Assembly: GCA_020444065.1 (NCBI GenBank)
Contig: JAHLLQ010000006.1
Location: 62,001 to 126,000 of the forward strand
From: a bacterium
GTDB lineage: Bacteria; Sumerlaeota; Sumerlaeia; SLMS01; JAHLLQ01
Direction: 5' to 3'
Length of the DNA: 64,000 nucleotides
The notes beneath the pieces are model-generated. The model made no database searches. It was given only the letters and a program-made list of their open reading frames with translations, and had not been told where the DNA came from. Both the position numbers and the translations under genes were made by a program. This document shows, in pieces, positions 62,571-64,000 of the stretch (position 1 is its first letter; each line of letters opens with the position of its first letter).

Positions 62571-63203
62571 TCAGCCGGACGGCGTCGGCTTTGGCCGTGT
62601 GCCCCGGCCGGAAGGAACGGGAACGGCCCCCCAGTACACGGGAGGCCCGTCGTCGCCTTCGGCTGCATCACCCGACTCGCCGGATTCGCCTGTCGCCCCA
62701 TCGGAGGCCGCCGGTGCGGCTCCTGGAGGCGCGGGTCTCGGTGCTGCGGATGAGCCTTGTCTTCCATCCGGTCCCGCCCCGGCCTGGCCGTCGGGACGTT
62801 GATCCGGAGGACGCCCGGCAGGATCAGGCGATGAATCTGGAGCACCAGGCCGGTCCGACCGGTCATTTCCTCGGGGACCGGGGCCGGAGGGGCGGGCCTG
62901 GGCCAGTTGCGTTCCTGGATTCAGTGTGCGTGCATCCGAGGTCGTTTGCCCACGGGGATTGAAGCTCGTCTCAGAGCCTGGGGCGCTTGGATTGTAGTCG
63001 GTTTCATCCTCGGGATTGGAGATGGGCTGATCCGAGGGCGATTCGTCGTCTGCGGGTTCCGTATCGTCCGCGTGGACGATCGGAGATAGCGTCGTACTCG
63101 TATCGACTTCAACCGGTCGACTTTCGAGAAGCACGACAAGCAGGAGCCCGACGGCTGCCGCGACGAGGAGTATCTGGAGGGTAAGTTCCCTCTTCATAGT
63201 CAT
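62571..63203 (-). CDS. Pro/Gly/Asp-rich membrane-anchored protein
   Basis: A 210-residue protein: basic MTMKRELTLQ, then one hydrophobic segment (11-26), then a long disordered part rich in Pro, Gly, Asp and Ser (for example PDSSPDPAGRPPDQRPDGQ). It ends WGAVPVPSGRGTRPKPTPSG. There is no cysteine or domain. Plus-strand readings overlap it, but the anchor-like start and position upstream of XPB on the same strand favour this frame. It may extend the operon, though it is 214 bp from XPB. Function unknown. Confidence 0.55.
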   Translation of the reverse strand: MTMKRELTLQILLVAAAVGLLLVVLLESRPVEVDTSTTLSPIVHADDTEPADDESPSDQPISNPEDETDYNPSAPGSETSFNPRGQTTSDARTLNPGTQLAQARPSGPGPRGNDRSDRPGAPDSSPDPAGRPPDQRPDGQAGAGPDGRQGSSAAPRPAPPGAAPAASDGATGESGESGDAAEGDDGPPVYWGAVPVPSGRGTRPKPTPSG

Positions 63204-63390
63204 CCAATCTCAAGATTACTGACACGGCCGCCCTTGGGAGGCGACCTCTCTTGCACCATAGCCGACTGTCCTCGGGCAGGCAAGCCCGACAATCGCCTGC
63301 AGACGCAAAGAATCCGAAGACTAGGCTCCCCCCATGGGAATGTCAAACGCGGATCGTGCGTTTGGACCGGTTGACTTTGAGAGAAATCGA

Positions 63391-64000
63391 CTAAAGGGGA
63401 CTGGTCGGCGGTGCTTCCATTAACAGACGTTTCCAGTCCGCCTCAAAAACCCAGGGCAGAAGGTCTGAGAGTGGCTGGAGTCGCTCAGCGGGAAATGCCT
63501 TTGGGACTGGTCGGATACTGGATGGGCGCAGGAACCGGCAGGCATAGTCCTTCACAATCTCACACAGCATTCCACGGACCAAAGCCAGAGCCTCAAAGAC
63601 ATCCTGGCCAGGTGGGTTTCGGCTGGCGCGCAGGATGTGCTCCAGGTCCCGAAGCGGGAATATCACGCCGGATCGATCGGCATACTGGATTCGTCGGCAA
63701 ACATTCGGGCAGGAGATAGCCCGCGCGTGAGTCCACTCCCCTGCCTGGCAGAGCAGGTGAACCTGGTAACTCTGGATCATCGCGGCGGTACGCTGGCAGC
63801 ATCGATCTGCCAGTTCGCGCAAGATTGGCCGTGATTCGTTGAGGATCTCGGTCAGGTCGTGCGCCATTCGAGCTCGGCCGATCCAATAGATCGTTCGCAC
63901 ATGCAATTGAACATGGTCGGGATCATCCGCGGTCTTCTCCAACAACTGGCGCAACTGGCGCATGGCTGCCGGCAAAAGCGCCGGGCGATCCCGCTCGAAG
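63391..64000 (-). CDS. unidentified helical protein, 5' end beyond the window
   Basis: The frame is open from the window end at 64000 to a TAG at 63391-63393, at least 202 residues; an apparent start at 63975 (TTG) is not needed because the frame continues (ending ...FERDRPALLPAAM). Helical, with several Cys (CCQR, CPNVCRRI), segments LHVRTIYWIGRARMAH and LLCQAGEWTHARAI suggesting TPR-like antiparallel helices. I do not recognise the family. It is followed by 187 bp and then the Pro-rich gene on the same strand. Confidence 0.6.
   Translation of the reverse strand, partial: FERDRPALLPAAMRQLRQLLEKTADDPDHVQLHVRTIYWIGRARMAHDLTEILNESRPILRELADRCCQRTAAMIQSYQVHLLCQAGEWTHARAISCPNVCRRIQYADRSGVIFPLRDLEHILRASRNPPGQDVFEALALVRGMLCEIVKDYACRFLRPSSIRPVPKAFPAERLQPLSDLLPWVFEADWKRLLMEAPPTSPL

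Noticed and set aside
1-64000. CRISPR array, tRNA, rRNA, insertion sequence or integrase
   Set aside because: I looked for evenly spaced direct repeats, tRNA-like cloverleaf motifs and transposase catalytic patterns and saw none; a short tRNA could still be missed without a covariance search.

Overview
The window is 64 kb of G+C-rich bacterial chromosome, about 60% G+C by eye. It carries about 42 protein genes, one tandem riboswitch, and no rRNA, tRNA, CRISPR array or insertion sequence that I can see. Purine-rich Shine-Dalgarno sequences (GGAGG/GAGGA) stand 5-9 nt before many of the chosen starts. Several traits suggest an uncultured lineage near Sumerlaeota (former BRC1) or the Hydrogenedentes/PVC-like groups: a prepilin-like protein with the NFLEAQTRSKVSR segment, secreted proteins with Thr-Pro-rich linkers, a WD40 Ser/Thr kinase, a bacterial XPB helicase with its usual partner, and YpdA. 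The placement is an inference from protein style; no marker rRNA is present.

Region by region. 0.2-5.1 kb: a soluble PAS histidine kinase, then an ABC-2 type exporter operon preceded by a membrane-anchored extracytoplasmic protein. 5.2-10.8 kb (minus): a GH13 amylase lipoprotein, its terminator, two tandem CorC/HlyC-type CBS membrane proteins and a small membrane protein. 11-19 kb: a secreted duplicated-domain protein, a beta-helix protein, a pseudopilin, a GAF histidine kinase and a tandem pair of secreted repeat proteins with Ca-binding/dockerin-like tails. 19-23.8 kb: a tandem glycine riboswitch driving gcvT-gcvH-gcvPA-gcvPB. 23.9-33.1 kb: a 1778-residue secreted subtilase, an MscS channel and the ABC-F protein Uup. 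33.1-36.9 kb (minus): a B12-type radical SAM/DUF2344 fusion and a PfkB kinase.

37-46 kb: an Fn3/coiled-coil protein; a 1477-residue Ser/Thr kinase with one membrane span, about 15 WD40 repeats and a C-terminal CBM20 starch-binding domain; an acidic TPR protein; a gamma-glutamylcyclotransferase-like protein; and EttA. 46-52 kb: YpdA, a golvesin-like/xPF-repeat/thioredoxin-fold secreted protein, YebC and a DUF3352-like secreted protein. 52.4-57.8 kb: TlyA, a large TPR lipoprotein, a VWA protein and a YdjM-like membrane hydrolase, closely spaced on the plus strand. 57.8-64 kb (minus): an unidentified partial gene, a Pro/Gly-rich membrane-anchored protein, XPB helicase and its Helicase_C_3/WYL-like partner.

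Themes that connect genes: glycine catabolism under direct glycine sensing; possible alpha-glucan use and sensing (GH13 lipoprotein and the CBM20 kinase); thiol chemistry (YpdA diverging from a cysteine-less thioredoxin fold); and DNA repair or stress (XPB module). The strongest candidates for something undescribed are the kinase-WD40-CBM20 fusion and the XPB/partner cluster abutting a VWA-TPR operon.
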